A DNA stretch of 13,184 nt from NCBI GenBank assembly GCA_027306715.1, contig DAHUZG010000449.1, positions 1-13,184 of the forward strand, written 5' to 3'. Under the pieces are notes generated by a model that was given only the letters and a program-made list of their open reading frames with translations, was not told the DNA's origin and did no database searches. The position numbers were made by a program, and so were the translations under genes. Source of the DNA: Acidimicrobiaceae bacterium (GTDB lineage: Bacteria > Actinomycetota > Acidimicrobiia > Acidimicrobiales > Bog-793). The first letter of the stretch is position 1, and each line of letters opens with the position of its first letter. Below are positions 1 through 6,437 of the stretch, one piece after another.

Positions 1-265
1 AGCCCGGTGGCTCGGCGCCAAGACCGTCCGGCGTGGTGCGAGGACCTTCCGGCGTCGGACCGCCGCCGGTGTTCGCCTGGCTGCGGCGAATCGCCACTCG
101 CTATCGGACCGTGCGAGCCTAGCGCCCTCGGTCTCGGCTCACCGACAAGCGTTGGCCCCCACCGCCGCCCCCACCGCCGACGCCGCCGCCGCGCAGTGCG
201 TGGCGCTCGAGCGCCGGGCCCCGCTCAGGCACTCACCGGGACTGCAGGCACTACCGTGTCCCAGC
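1..265. other. Left edge, no confident gene
   Basis: I see no convincing complete gene here. On the plus strand, the frame entering at base 3 stays open to a TAG at 119-121 and its last residues (PVFAWLRRIATRYRTVRA) look protein-like, so this could be the C-terminal tail of a gene that begins outside the window. That call is weak. Bases about 155-192 are a CCGCC-rich low-complexity run that keeps several frames open artificially. The minus-strand gene to the right ends at 266, so the arrangement would be convergent. Confidence 0.25.
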
Positions 266-1870
266 TCATGTGCCCGACAGCAGGTACGAGACGACATCGG
301 CCGCGCAGTACTCGTTGCCGTCGGCCGTGAGCTCGCCGAGGAACGACAGCTCCTGGCCGATGGTGACGATCGGCGGCTCGAGGTATCCCCGCGGTCGCCG
401 CTGGCCGAGTCCTGCGGTCGCCAGCAGCCCGTTGCACAGGCAGTGGCGACCTTCAGTCTCACAGAGCTGGCCGCCCTTGCGGACAAAGGCGTTGACCGGC
501 TCGCCCGCACAGCGGTAGCCGACGCCGCCGCCGGGCTTGGCGTAGGGGACTCGCAGGTAGCCGAGGTCACAGACGCGCCGGCGATTGGCCGCTACCTGCG
601 GGTCCGCCAGCGTGCTCGCGAGCGCGGCAACCTTGAAGGGAAACCCGGTGGACGATGCCCTCGGGTCGTTGCGAACCGTCAGCTCGCCTCGAAGCGCGCG
701 GCGCAGGACCTCTTGTCGCAGTGCCGGGTCGATGCCGGACTCCGTGCACAGCGCGAATGCCGAGCCGACCTGGACGCCGGCCGCTCCCGCCTGGCGTGCG
801 GCGACCAGTCCCTCCGGCGTCCCGTATCCGCCGGCGAGCCAGAACGGCAGGCCGAGCGCCCTCATCGCCGCGCAGTCCACCACGTCGCGCTCGCTGTACA
901 GGGGTTGGCCGTGCTCGTCGAGGACGGTCCGGCCGCGCGGCGCCGCGCTGTGGCCACCTGCGACCGGCGTCTCCACGACGAATCCGTCGGGTCGGGTGAG
1001 CGGATTGCGTGCGAGGAACTGGGCCAGGACATGGGTGGCGATGACTGCGAGGAACTTCGGACGCCCGATCGGCGCTCGGCTGCCCGTGTACGGGGCGGGG
1101 TCGATCCCGGTGCGGTGGGAAGTGTCCTCTGGGGCGTCTTCGACATCGACGGGAATGCTGGCTGGATCGCCCGCAGCGAGGGCGTCGAGAAGCCGGGGGA
1201 TCTTGGTCGGTATGCCAGCGCCCATGAGGACGTTGTCGACGCCCGCCAGCATCGCGCCGAGGATGGAGGCCGGTGTCGCCAGCTGCACCTTCTCGAGATA
1301 GTTGACCCCGACCGGTCCGAGGTGGCCCTGCTTGGCGAGGAAGACCTCGACGAAGTTGGCGGCGACGATGAGCGCGACGTCGTCGGGGCGCTGGTGCAGG
1401 CGCAGGAGGGGAGTCGGAGCAAACGGCCGGTCCGGCTCGATCCCGCCCTCGACGAAGTAGCGCTCGAGGATCCGCTCGGCGACGCTTTGGACCGGGAAGG
1501 CGGCAAGTCCCCGGCGGACCGAGCCGTCGAGGTCCCCGAGCTGTAGGTGCCGCACGACGATCGTGTCGAGAGCGACACCGGAGACGACCCCGAGCTGACC
1601 AGCGGAGGCGACCGCAGCGGCCAGCTGCCAGCCCGACACGCCGATCCCCATGCCGCCCTGGATGACGACCGGCAGCTCCGGTGCGGTCGCCGGGATCGTC
1701 CCTTCCGCCATTTGCCCGCTCTCGCGCCCCTCGCCCAGCGATCTCCCGGCAGCGGGCGGGCGGGTCGCCGGCCCGTGAGGCGCACCGGGGTGGGCGGGCC
1801 CGTGCGCGGCGCCGCTGCGGGCCGCTCTCGGACCACGGTCGGCCCCGTCGTGCTCTGTCAGCGCCGCCAT
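266..1870 (-). CDS. Nitronate monooxygenase (NPD)-family FMN enzyme
   Basis: This is a 2-nitropropane dioxygenase/nitronate monooxygenase-type TIM-barrel flavoprotein of 534 residues. The family oxidises alkyl nitronates with FMN and O2, but the true substrate here is unknown. Visible motifs are VIQGGMGIG (residues 69-77, FMN-binding start of the barrel), ETPVAGGHSAAP (300-311) with the family's catalytic-type His307, LAGGYGTPEG (345-354) and GVQVGSAFALC (365-375) for the FMN phosphate. The C-terminal 100 residues hold Cys434, 454, 470, 477 and 479 (the last two in CLCN) plus Cys522. I believe this extension recurs in a long-form subfamily, but I cannot check that. The ATG at 1870 is chosen because AGAGGG (minus strand, 1876-1881) lies 5 bases upstream. 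Its first 53 residues are Ala/Pro/Gly-rich, however, and the ATG at 1711 (MAEGTIPATAP) matches the usual family N-terminus, so the shorter start is a real alternative. The gene is divergent from the Rrf2 regulator, which suggests joint regulation. Confidence 0.88.
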   Translation of the reverse strand: MAALTEHDGADRGPRAARSGAAHGPAHPGAPHGPATRPPAAGRSLGEGRESGQMAEGTIPATAPELPVVIQGGMGIGVSGWQLAAAVASAGQLGVVSGVALDTIVVRHLQLGDLDGSVRRGLAAFPVQSVAERILERYFVEGGIEPDRPFAPTPLLRLHQRPDDVALIVAANFVEVFLAKQGHLGPVGVNYLEKVQLATPASILGAMLAGVDNVLMGAGIPTKIPRLLDALAAGDPASIPVDVEDAPEDTSHRTGIDPAPYTGSRAPIGRPKFLAVIATHVLAQFLARNPLTRPDGFVVETPVAGGHSAAPRGRTVLDEHGQPLYSERDVVDCAAMRALGLPFWLAGGYGTPEGLVAARQAGAAGVQVGSAFALCTESGIDPALRQEVLRRALRGELTVRNDPRASSTGFPFKVAALASTLADPQVAANRRRVCDLGYLRVPYAKPGGGVGYRCAGEPVNAFVRKGGQLCETEGRHCLCNGLLATAGLGQRRPRGYLEPPIVTIGQELSFLGELTADGNEYCAADVVSYLLSGT

Positions 1871-1902
1871 CCCTGCCCTCTTTACCTATAGCACTATTAC
1901 CA

Positions 1903-1938
1903 ACGTAGTCTCATCTACCATATGTCCGAGAGATACGT
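1903..1938. promoter_or_regulatory. Operator-like imperfect dyad, candidate Rrf2 site
   Basis: The outer arms are ACGTA (1903-1907) and TACGT (1934-1938). Inside them are TCTC (1909-1912) and GAGA (1928-1931), and the near-central core is CATATG (1919-1924). The outer arms are centred at 1920.5. The sub-sequence CATCTACCA (1912-1920) looks, from memory, like part of sites reported for the Streptomyces Rrf2 protein NsrR. Rrf2 regulators commonly bind their own promoters, so autoregulation plus control of the NMO gene is a reasonable inference. Confidence 0.4.
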
Positions 1939-1950
1939 CAAGTTAGCTGC

Positions 1951-1956
1951 TACACT
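1951..1956 (+). promoter_or_regulatory. -10 element of the Rrf2 gene, leaderless start
   Basis: TACACT ends 6 bases before the GTG at 1963, so transcription would begin at or next to the start codon. No Shine-Dalgarno sequence precedes that GTG. Leaderless mRNAs with this exact geometry are common in Actinobacteria. No clear TTGACA-like -35 is visible, which fits a promoter that depends on or is occluded by a regulator. Confidence 0.5.
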
Positions 1957-1962
1957 TATGTC

Positions 1963-2916
1963 GTGAACGTGACCCTCTCCAAGCGCGGCGACTACGTGGT
2001 GCGCTCAGCGGTCGCGTTGGCGCGGGCCTACCCCGGCGGGGGCTACCGCAAGATACGGGAGGTCGTGGCGGACGTGGACGTCCCCCAGACGTTCGCCTCA
2101 CAGATCCTCGCCGACCTCGTCCGCGCCGAGATCGCCAGCTCTCGTGCCGGCAAGGACGGCGGCTACCGCCTCGTCAGGTCTCCCGAGTCGGTCAGCCTCC
2201 TCGAGCTCGTGGAGGCTGGCGAAGGCCCGCTGCGCTCCGCACGCTGCGCGCTCGGCGAGGGACCTTGCCGCTGGGAGGCCGTCTGCCCGCTCCACGAGAC
2301 CTGGGCGGCGGCCACCGGGGCGCTCCGTGACACGCTCGCCAAGACAAGCCTCGCGGTGCTCGCAGCTCGCGACGAGGCGCTCGAGTCCGGGGATTACCCG
2401 GCTCCTCCCGACTCCCACCGCCACGGAACGTCGACGCTCAGCATCGAGGACTCCGTCCAGGTCGAGCTGAGCGACCAGGCGCTCGTCCGCCGGCTCGCCC
2501 GCGCCGAGCCCCTTCTGGCGTCGTGTGTCAAGTATGGCTACAAAGAAGCCGAAGAGCTGCGCACGGGCGTCGACCCCGCCAGCCTGCCCTGGTCCGGCGC
2601 GGGGCCCGCGATGATCGCGCTCTCAGCGGGTGCACCCGGGACAGAGCACGTTTACCGCGTCATGTGGGAGGTGGGTGGGTCTCGCGGGCCGTCGTCGCGT
2701 TTCGAGGGCACGCTGATCGTGCATCGGGTCGACGACATGCGAACCGAGCTCGGCCTGGAAGGCAGGTTCCGCCCTCCATCGTCCCTCGCCGAATCCGACC
2801 TGGCCCTCGCCGAGCGCCTCAGCCGGACGACCGTGCGCACGATGCTGCGCGAGCTGGCACGTGAGCTCGAGCAGCCCGCCCGGTCGTCTCGCCGACAACG
2901 CGTGACGGTGCGCTGA
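1963..2916 (+). CDS. Rrf2-family Fe-S regulator fused to SRPBCC-like domain
   Basis: Residues 1-140 are a complete Rrf2 winged-helix regulator: N-terminal LSKRGDYVVRSAVALA, recognition region VPQTFASQILADLV (40-53) and wing AGKDGGYRLVRSPE (62-75). Cys95, Cys102 and Cys108 (C-X6-C-X5-C) match the iron-sulfur ligands of NsrR/IscR-type sensors, which respond to NO, redox state or Fe-S status. Most family members are about 130-170 residues; this one has 317. A linker (about 141-160) leads to a C-terminal part resembling SRPBCC/START-like ligand-binding proteins: an N-terminal helix, then strands through RFEGTLIVHRVDDMRTELGL (246-265), the PP turn (271-272) and a long final helix (276-304). The domain call rests on pattern only. 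The GTG start is set by the -10 element directly upstream. The gene is divergent from the NMO gene and lies before the SQR pair, which it probably controls. Confidence 0.85.
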   Translation: MNVTLSKRGDYVVRSAVALARAYPGGGYRKIREVVADVDVPQTFASQILADLVRAEIASSRAGKDGGYRLVRSPESVSLLELVEAGEGPLRSARCALGEGPCRWEAVCPLHETWAAATGALRDTLAKTSLAVLAARDEALESGDYPAPPDSHRHGTSTLSIEDSVQVELSDQALVRRLARAEPLLASCVKYGYKEAEELRTGVDPASLPWSGAGPAMIALSAGAPGTEHVYRVMWEVGGSRGPSSRFEGTLIVHRVDDMRTELGLEGRFRPPSSLAESDLALAERLSRTTVRTMLRELARELEQPARSSRRQRVTVR

Positions 2917-3136
2917 CGGCTCGTCATCTCGGCGGCCGCGGCCATCTCGGCGCGTGCAGCGGAGCGGATCGCCTGACCTGCGAGACGCGACTCCCGGAGA
3001 TCTCGATGGGCGCAGCCTCGCCTCGAGCGGGCGCCTGCTCGCGGGGCGCAGGTCCAGTCGACGACCCGGCGCGTGGACTTTTCGGGCCCAGCGGTGAGGC
3101 CGCAGGAGGTGGTCCCGCCTCTACGACCTGGAGCGA
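2917..3136. other. Gap between regulator and SQR, no gene seen
   Basis: I find no convincing coding sequence here. Just after the regulator's stop, CATCTCGGCG occurs twice (2925-2934 and 2943-2952) around the 10-bp palindrome GGCCGCGGCC (2934-2943). A small hairpin with arms CGAGC (3024-3028) and GCTCG (3037-3041) could end regulator transcription, but it has no T-tract. The gap makes it likely that the SQR gene has its own promoter. Confidence 0.4.
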
Positions 3137-3165
3137 TTGACTAATGTTGAGTGATCTAGTAAGGA
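3137..3165 (+). promoter_or_regulatory. Candidate promoter for SQR and propeller genes
   Basis: TTGACT (3137-3142) is a near-consensus -35. Seventeen bases later comes TAAGGA (3160-3165), an imperfect -10. The surrounding 3132-3172 stretch is noticeably more A+T-rich than its neighbours, as in the other promoter region of this window. Expected transcription start is about 3172, giving a leader of roughly 35 bases that contains the purine-rich ribosome site at 3192-3202. Confidence 0.42.
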
Positions 3166-3207
3166 TTGTCCTCGCTGACGGCCGCCCGGCCGGGGAGGGG
3201 AGCTGTG

Positions 3208-4401
3208 ATGCATCACCGTGTCGTGATCGTGGGCGCGGGGTCGGCGGGCATCAGCGTTGCCGCACGGCTGCGGCGCGCCGGCGAGGAGGACATCGCGCTG
3301 ATCGATCCGGCGAGGCTGCACTATTACCAGCCGCTCTGGACCCTTGTCGGGGCAGGCGTCGAGCCGCTGGCTGCGAGCCGGCGGCCGCAGTCACGCGTGG
3401 TGCCTGCCGGGGTGCGCTGGCTGCAGGACGCGGTCGTCGACATCGACGCCGCGGCGCGGGTCGTGCAGACGGCTGGCGGCGCGAGGATCAGCTACGACGT
3501 GCTCGTCTGCTGCCCGGGTCTCGAGCTCGCATGGGATCTCGTGCCCGGCCTCGCCGAGGCCATGACCACGCCCTTCGCCAGCTCCAACTACTCTCCCGAG
3601 CTGGCCCCGAAGACCTGGGAGCTGGTCCGGCGGTTCCGGGGTGGAGCGGCGCTGTTCTGCGCGCCGTCGACGCCGATCAAGTGCCCCGGGGCGCCACAGA
3701 AGGCGGCGTACCTCGCCTCTGACCACTGGCGGCGGCGAGGGGTGCTCGCGAAAAGCACGGTGACCTACGCGACCGGTGCCGGCGGGATCTTCGGCGTTCC
3801 CGAGTTCGCCCGGGTCCTCGAGCAGGTGGTGAAGGACTACGGAATCGTGCCCCGGTACTCGACTGAGCTCGTCGAGGTCGACCCGGACGGGCGCAGGGCC
3901 ACCTTCGAGACGCTTGGCGCAGGAGGCGGCGGCCGGGAGGTGCTCGCCTATGACCTGCTGCACGCGGCGCCCCCCCAGCGCGCGCCGGCATTCGTCCGCG
4001 CGAGCCCGCTCGCAGGGCCCGGCCCGTTCGGCTGGGTGCCTGTCGACCGCTACAGCCTGCGCCACGTCGACTACCCGGAGGTCTTCGCCCTCGGCGACGT
4101 CTGCGACGCCCCGACGTCGAAGACCGGCGCGGCGATCCGCCGCCAGGCGCCGGTGGTCGTCGAGAACGTCCTCGCGGTGCTCACGTCGCGCGAGCCCACG
4201 AGCCGCTACGACGGTTACGCTGCGTGCCCGTTCACCACTGGAGTCGGGAGGATGGTGCTGGCGGAGTTCGACTACAGCCTGAGCCCGCACCCGACGCTGC
4301 CCTTTATCGACACCCAGCGCGAACGGTACGACATGTGGCTGCTCAAAAGGTACGGACTGCCTCGCTTCTACTGGCAGGTCATGCTCCGGGGCCTCGGCTG
4401 A
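3208..4401 (+). CDS. sqr: Sulfide:quinone oxidoreductase, type II (SQOR-like)
   Basis: This FAD flavoprotein oxidises sulfide and passes electrons to membrane quinone, releasing sulfane sulfur (persulfide or polysulfide) on the inner face of the cytoplasmic membrane. Visible motifs are the dinucleotide fold VVIVGAGSAGISVA (residues 5-18), the HYYQPLWTLVGAG segment (38-50) and the second FAD segment PEVFALGDVCDAPTSKTGAA (290-309). The type II SQOR signature STPIKCPGAPQK contains redox Cys159, and YDGYAACPFTTG (334-345) contains redox Cys340. These correspond to the two cysteines that form the trisulfide site in mitochondrial SQOR. The C-terminus (RYGLPRFYW...) is the amphipathic membrane-binding end. 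At 397 residues the length is normal. The start is the ATG at 3208 behind GGGGAGGGGAG (3192-3202); an in-frame TTG at 3166 lacks such a site. The propeller gene follows after one base. No rhodanese or persulfide dioxygenase is adjacent. Confidence 0.93.
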   Translation: MHHRVVIVGAGSAGISVAARLRRAGEEDIALIDPARLHYYQPLWTLVGAGVEPLAASRRPQSRVVPAGVRWLQDAVVDIDAAARVVQTAGGARISYDVLVCCPGLELAWDLVPGLAEAMTTPFASSNYSPELAPKTWELVRRFRGGAALFCAPSTPIKCPGAPQKAAYLASDHWRRRGVLAKSTVTYATGAGGIFGVPEFARVLEQVVKDYGIVPRYSTELVEVDPDGRRATFETLGAGGGGREVLAYDLLHAAPPQRAPAFVRASPLAGPGPFGWVPVDRYSLRHVDYPEVFALGDVCDAPTSKTGAAIRRQAPVVVENVLAVLTSREPTSRYDGYAACPFTTGVGRMVLAEFDYSLSPHPTLPFIDTQRERYDMWLLKRYGLPRFYWQVMLRGLG

Positions 4402-4402
4402 G

Positions 4403-5734
4403 TTGCCGGCTCCGAGTGGCCGGCATACCCGTAAGTCGGCGCCCGCTCCGACGTTGAGGCCAGATCGCGAGGCGCGCCGGCGCCGGGCGAGGCTCGTCGG
4501 TCGGGCGCGGCTGGTAGCGCTGCTCAGCATGGTGACCCTGGTCGTCGTGGTGGCGCTCGAGCTCTCCTCGGGAGGAGGCAAGCCGGTCCCCTCCCGCTCG
4601 ACGGGCCAGAGGGCCGCAGCCCTGCAGCGGCGCACCGGGAGCGGGCGGCTGGCGGCGCGCTACGAGCTGCCGTTCCCGTCACGACCGGGCTCGGGCATGC
4701 GCGCCGGGCCGAACCTGGCACCGGGGTCGAACCCTGCGGTGCTGCCCGGCGACGTGCTGATCGCCGACGAAGGCAACGACCGCCTCCTTGTCGTCAGCCC
4801 CTCGGGCCAGATCCTCTGGCAGTTCCCAGCGGCCGGTGACCTCAGCCCGGGAACGTCGTTCCTGTCGCCCGACGACGCCTTTTTCACGCCCAGCGGCAAG
4901 GACATCCTGGCGACCGAGGAGAACTACCAGGCCGTCTCGCTGCTCAGCCTGAGCCACCCGCGCCTGCTGTGGCGCTACGGCACGCCGGGATTGGCGGGCA
5001 GCGCCCCGAACCAGGTCGACAACCCCGACGACGCGATGGTGCTCCCGAACGGCGACGTCCTCGTCGCCGACATCAAGAACTGCAGCCTCTTGCTCGTCGC
5101 CCCGAGGGCGCACAGCCCGCTCGAGCGCATCGGGATCCAGGACACCAACTGCTACCACCAGCCGCCGCTACGTTTCGGCAGCCCGAACGGTGCCTTCCCC
5201 CTCACCAATGGTGACTACATCGTGACCGAGATCAACGGCGACTGGGCCGACGAGATGACCTTGCAGGGCAAGGTGCTCTGGTCGACGCACCCTCCCGGGG
5301 TCGCTTACCCGAGTGACACGAACGAGGTCTCCCCGGGCGTCTTCATCACTGCCGACTACTCGACCCCCGGCCAGATCGTCGAGTTCAATTCGAGCGGGCA
5401 GCTCCTCTGGCGCTACGGGCCGGCGAGCGGTCCGGGCATGCTGCGGACGCCGTCGCTGTGCGAAGCGATCCCGACCAACGGCGACATCCTCTGCAACGAC
5501 GACGGCAACGACCGGGTGATCGTCGTCGACCCGCGCACGGATCGGATCGTCTGGCAGTACGGCCACGACGGCGTGGCCGGCAGCGCCCCCGGCTACCTGT
5601 CGGGGCCCGACGGCGTCGACCTGGCGCCGCCGTACTCGATGCTCGTCCGGCACGGCCCGACGATGGGCCTGCCGAGCCTGATCTGCGCGAGCGGCCTGCC
5701 GCCGGGCGCCTGCACGGTCTTCGGGCACGGCTGA
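4403..5734 (+). CDS. Membrane-anchored NHL/PQQ-like beta-propeller protein
   Basis: A 443-residue protein with a basic N-terminus, one hydrophobic segment (about 36-54, LVALLSMVTLVVVVALEL) and a long extracytoplasmic part, so an inside-to-outside anchor or uncleaved signal is likely. The rest is about six beta-propeller blades: DVLIADEGNDRLLVVSPSG (117-135), DILATEENYQAVSLL (167-181), GDVLVADIKNCSLLLV (217-232), GDYIVTEINGDWADEM (270-285), GVFITADYSTPGQIVEFNSSG (311-332, in part) and GDILCNDDGNDRVIVVDP (360-377). Most blades close with ILWQF/LLWRYG/IVWQYG. YGxxGxAGSAP recurs at 192-201 and 387-396. The blade pattern recalls arylsulfotransferase-type and NHL propellers; no catalytic residues of either can be assigned. 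The TTG at 4403 is chosen because it keeps the hydrophobic segment, and the SQR stop (4399-4401) implies translational coupling. The first in-frame ATG (residue 43) would cut that segment. Function is unknown. Confidence 0.8.
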   Translation: MPAPSGRHTRKSAPAPTLRPDREARRRRARLVGRARLVALLSMVTLVVVVALELSSGGGKPVPSRSTGQRAAALQRRTGSGRLAARYELPFPSRPGSGMRAGPNLAPGSNPAVLPGDVLIADEGNDRLLVVSPSGQILWQFPAAGDLSPGTSFLSPDDAFFTPSGKDILATEENYQAVSLLSLSHPRLLWRYGTPGLAGSAPNQVDNPDDAMVLPNGDVLVADIKNCSLLLVAPRAHSPLERIGIQDTNCYHQPPLRFGSPNGAFPLTNGDYIVTEINGDWADEMTLQGKVLWSTHPPGVAYPSDTNEVSPGVFITADYSTPGQIVEFNSSGQLLWRYGPASGPGMLRTPSLCEAIPTNGDILCNDDGNDRVIVVDPRTDRIVWQYGHDGVAGSAPGYLSGPDGVDLAPPYSMLVRHGPTMGLPSLICASGLPPGACTVFGHG

Positions 5735-5790
5735 GCCTCACCCTCGGCGGTCGCGGCCGCGCGACCAGAAGGATCGTCGCAGCGGTCGAG

Positions 5791-5845
5791 GCCCTGCGCC
5801 AGGGCTCAGACCCCCCGATCGCCCCAGGGCGCGCCCTCGGGTCTG
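5791..5845. terminator. Structured region between convergent genes
   Basis: Between the ends of the propeller gene and the Rieske gene lie a 6-bp hairpin GCCCTG-CGC-CAGGGC (5791-5805) and then a larger one. The larger hairpin has outer arms CAGACCC (5807-5813) and GGGTCTG (5839-5845) enclosing the 12-bp palindrome AGGGCGCGCCCT (5826-5837). There is no T-tract, as is usual in very GC-rich genomes. The position suits a bidirectional terminator. Confidence 0.5.
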
Positions 5846-5866
5846 CTGCCCCGGACTGCCGGCCGG

Positions 5867-6205
5867 TCAGTCGATCTGGAGGGTCGAGCCCTTCTCGGTG
5901 ACCGTGCCGCGCGCCAGGGGCAGCAACTTGGTCAACGCCTTGAAGCCCGCTCCGAGGCCGGGGACCTTGGCGAAGGCGCCCTGGGGGCCGCGTACCATTC
6001 GTCCCGTTGTCACGTCGTAGGTGGCCCCGTGCCGGGGGCAGACCAGGCAGCCGTCTCGGGCGATGCTCCCTCCCGCCAAGTCAGCACCGAGATGCCGGCA
6101 CCTCCGGGAGACGGCGAAATAAGTCCCGTTGTTGCCTACCGCGTACCTGCCGGCTCCTGTCACAGATCCTTCCGGAACGTCGGAGGCGGGAACGGAGTGC
6201 GTCAT
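5867..6205 (-). CDS. Small Rieske [2Fe-2S] ferredoxin-like protein
   Basis: This 112-residue soluble protein carries the two-part Rieske cluster motif: CRHLG (Cys36, His38) and CPRHG (Cys56, His59). The motif binds a [2Fe-2S] cluster through two Cys and two His, giving an electron-transfer protein that usually serves an oxygenase or reductase. ATYDVTTGRMVRGP (61-74) is the conserved segment after the second half-motif. The GAFAKVPGLGAGFKALTKLLP stretch between there and the C-terminus (parts of 77-96) is an insertion I do not recognise. The ATG at 6205 is preceded by GGGAGGA (minus strand, 6211-6217), which outweighs a longer in-frame start at 6271. No oxygenase partner is adjacent: the divergent neighbour is a mycothiol-dependent isomerase-type gene, so the partner is unknown. 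Confidence 0.88.
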   Translation of the reverse strand: MTHSVPASDVPEGSVTGAGRYAVGNNGTYFAVSRRCRHLGADLAGGSIARDGCLVCPRHGATYDVTTGRMVRGPQGAFAKVPGLGAGFKALTKLLPLARGTVTEKGSTLQID

Positions 6206-6437
6206 CGCTGTCCTCCCTTGGTGACCCCAGCTCACGCTAGTGCTCCACGAGCGCGGCGGCGCCCCGGTCATCTGCCAGGAGCCTGGCCCCGTTGGCGCCC
6301 CGTCCCTCGGCCGCCTCCGCCAGCCCTACGGACGCAGACCGCGTCCCGGGTCTCTCCACCGGGACGTGCCGCTCGGTGTCGAGGGCTCCGTAGTCTGCGG
6401 CGAGGGTCCGAGCGCTGCCTGCCAAGGAGGTCAGATC
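6206..6437. promoter_or_regulatory. Divergent intergenic region, Rieske and MDMPI genes
   Basis: These 232 bases separate two divergent starts and contain no gene I can support. Candidate elements are weak: TAGCGT on the minus strand (about 6234-6239) for the Rieske gene and TAGTCT (6391-6396) on the plus strand for the isomerase gene, neither with a good -35. The ribosome sites at both edges (6211-6217 minus, AGGAGG at 6425-6430 plus) are clear. Confidence 0.35.

Larger units (their letters stand above)
1871..1962. promoter_or_regulatory. Divergent promoter region between NMO and Rrf2 genes
   Basis: This 92-bp stretch is clearly richer in A+T than its surroundings and separates two divergent starts. 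On the plus strand, TACACT (1951-1956) is a good TANNNT -10 element. On the minus strand, TTGACG (1935-1940, read in reverse) is a candidate -35 for the NMO gene, with a weak -10 about 17-18 bases on. A dyad (listed separately) sits between these signals, where a bound regulator could affect both promoters. Confidence 0.6.

Noticed and set aside
155..192. CCGCC-rich run that looks like a short repeat array
   Set aside because: Units are irregular trinucleotide-type low complexity without spacers, so it is neither CRISPR nor a defined repeat.
152..1546. Long plus-strand open frame (464 codons) opposite the NMO gene
   Set aside because: It is Arg/Ala/Asp-rich with no family motifs and lies wholly antisense to a gene with clear FMN motifs; long shadow frames are expected at this GC content.
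3391..4635. Long minus-strand open frame (414 codons) opposite SQR
   Set aside because: The SQR frame has both redox cysteines and FAD motifs; the antisense protein is His/Arg-rich and matches nothing.
5791..5845. Structured spacer considered as a small RNA or riboswitch
   Set aside because: It lies between two converging gene ends with no promoter nearby, so a terminator is the simpler reading.
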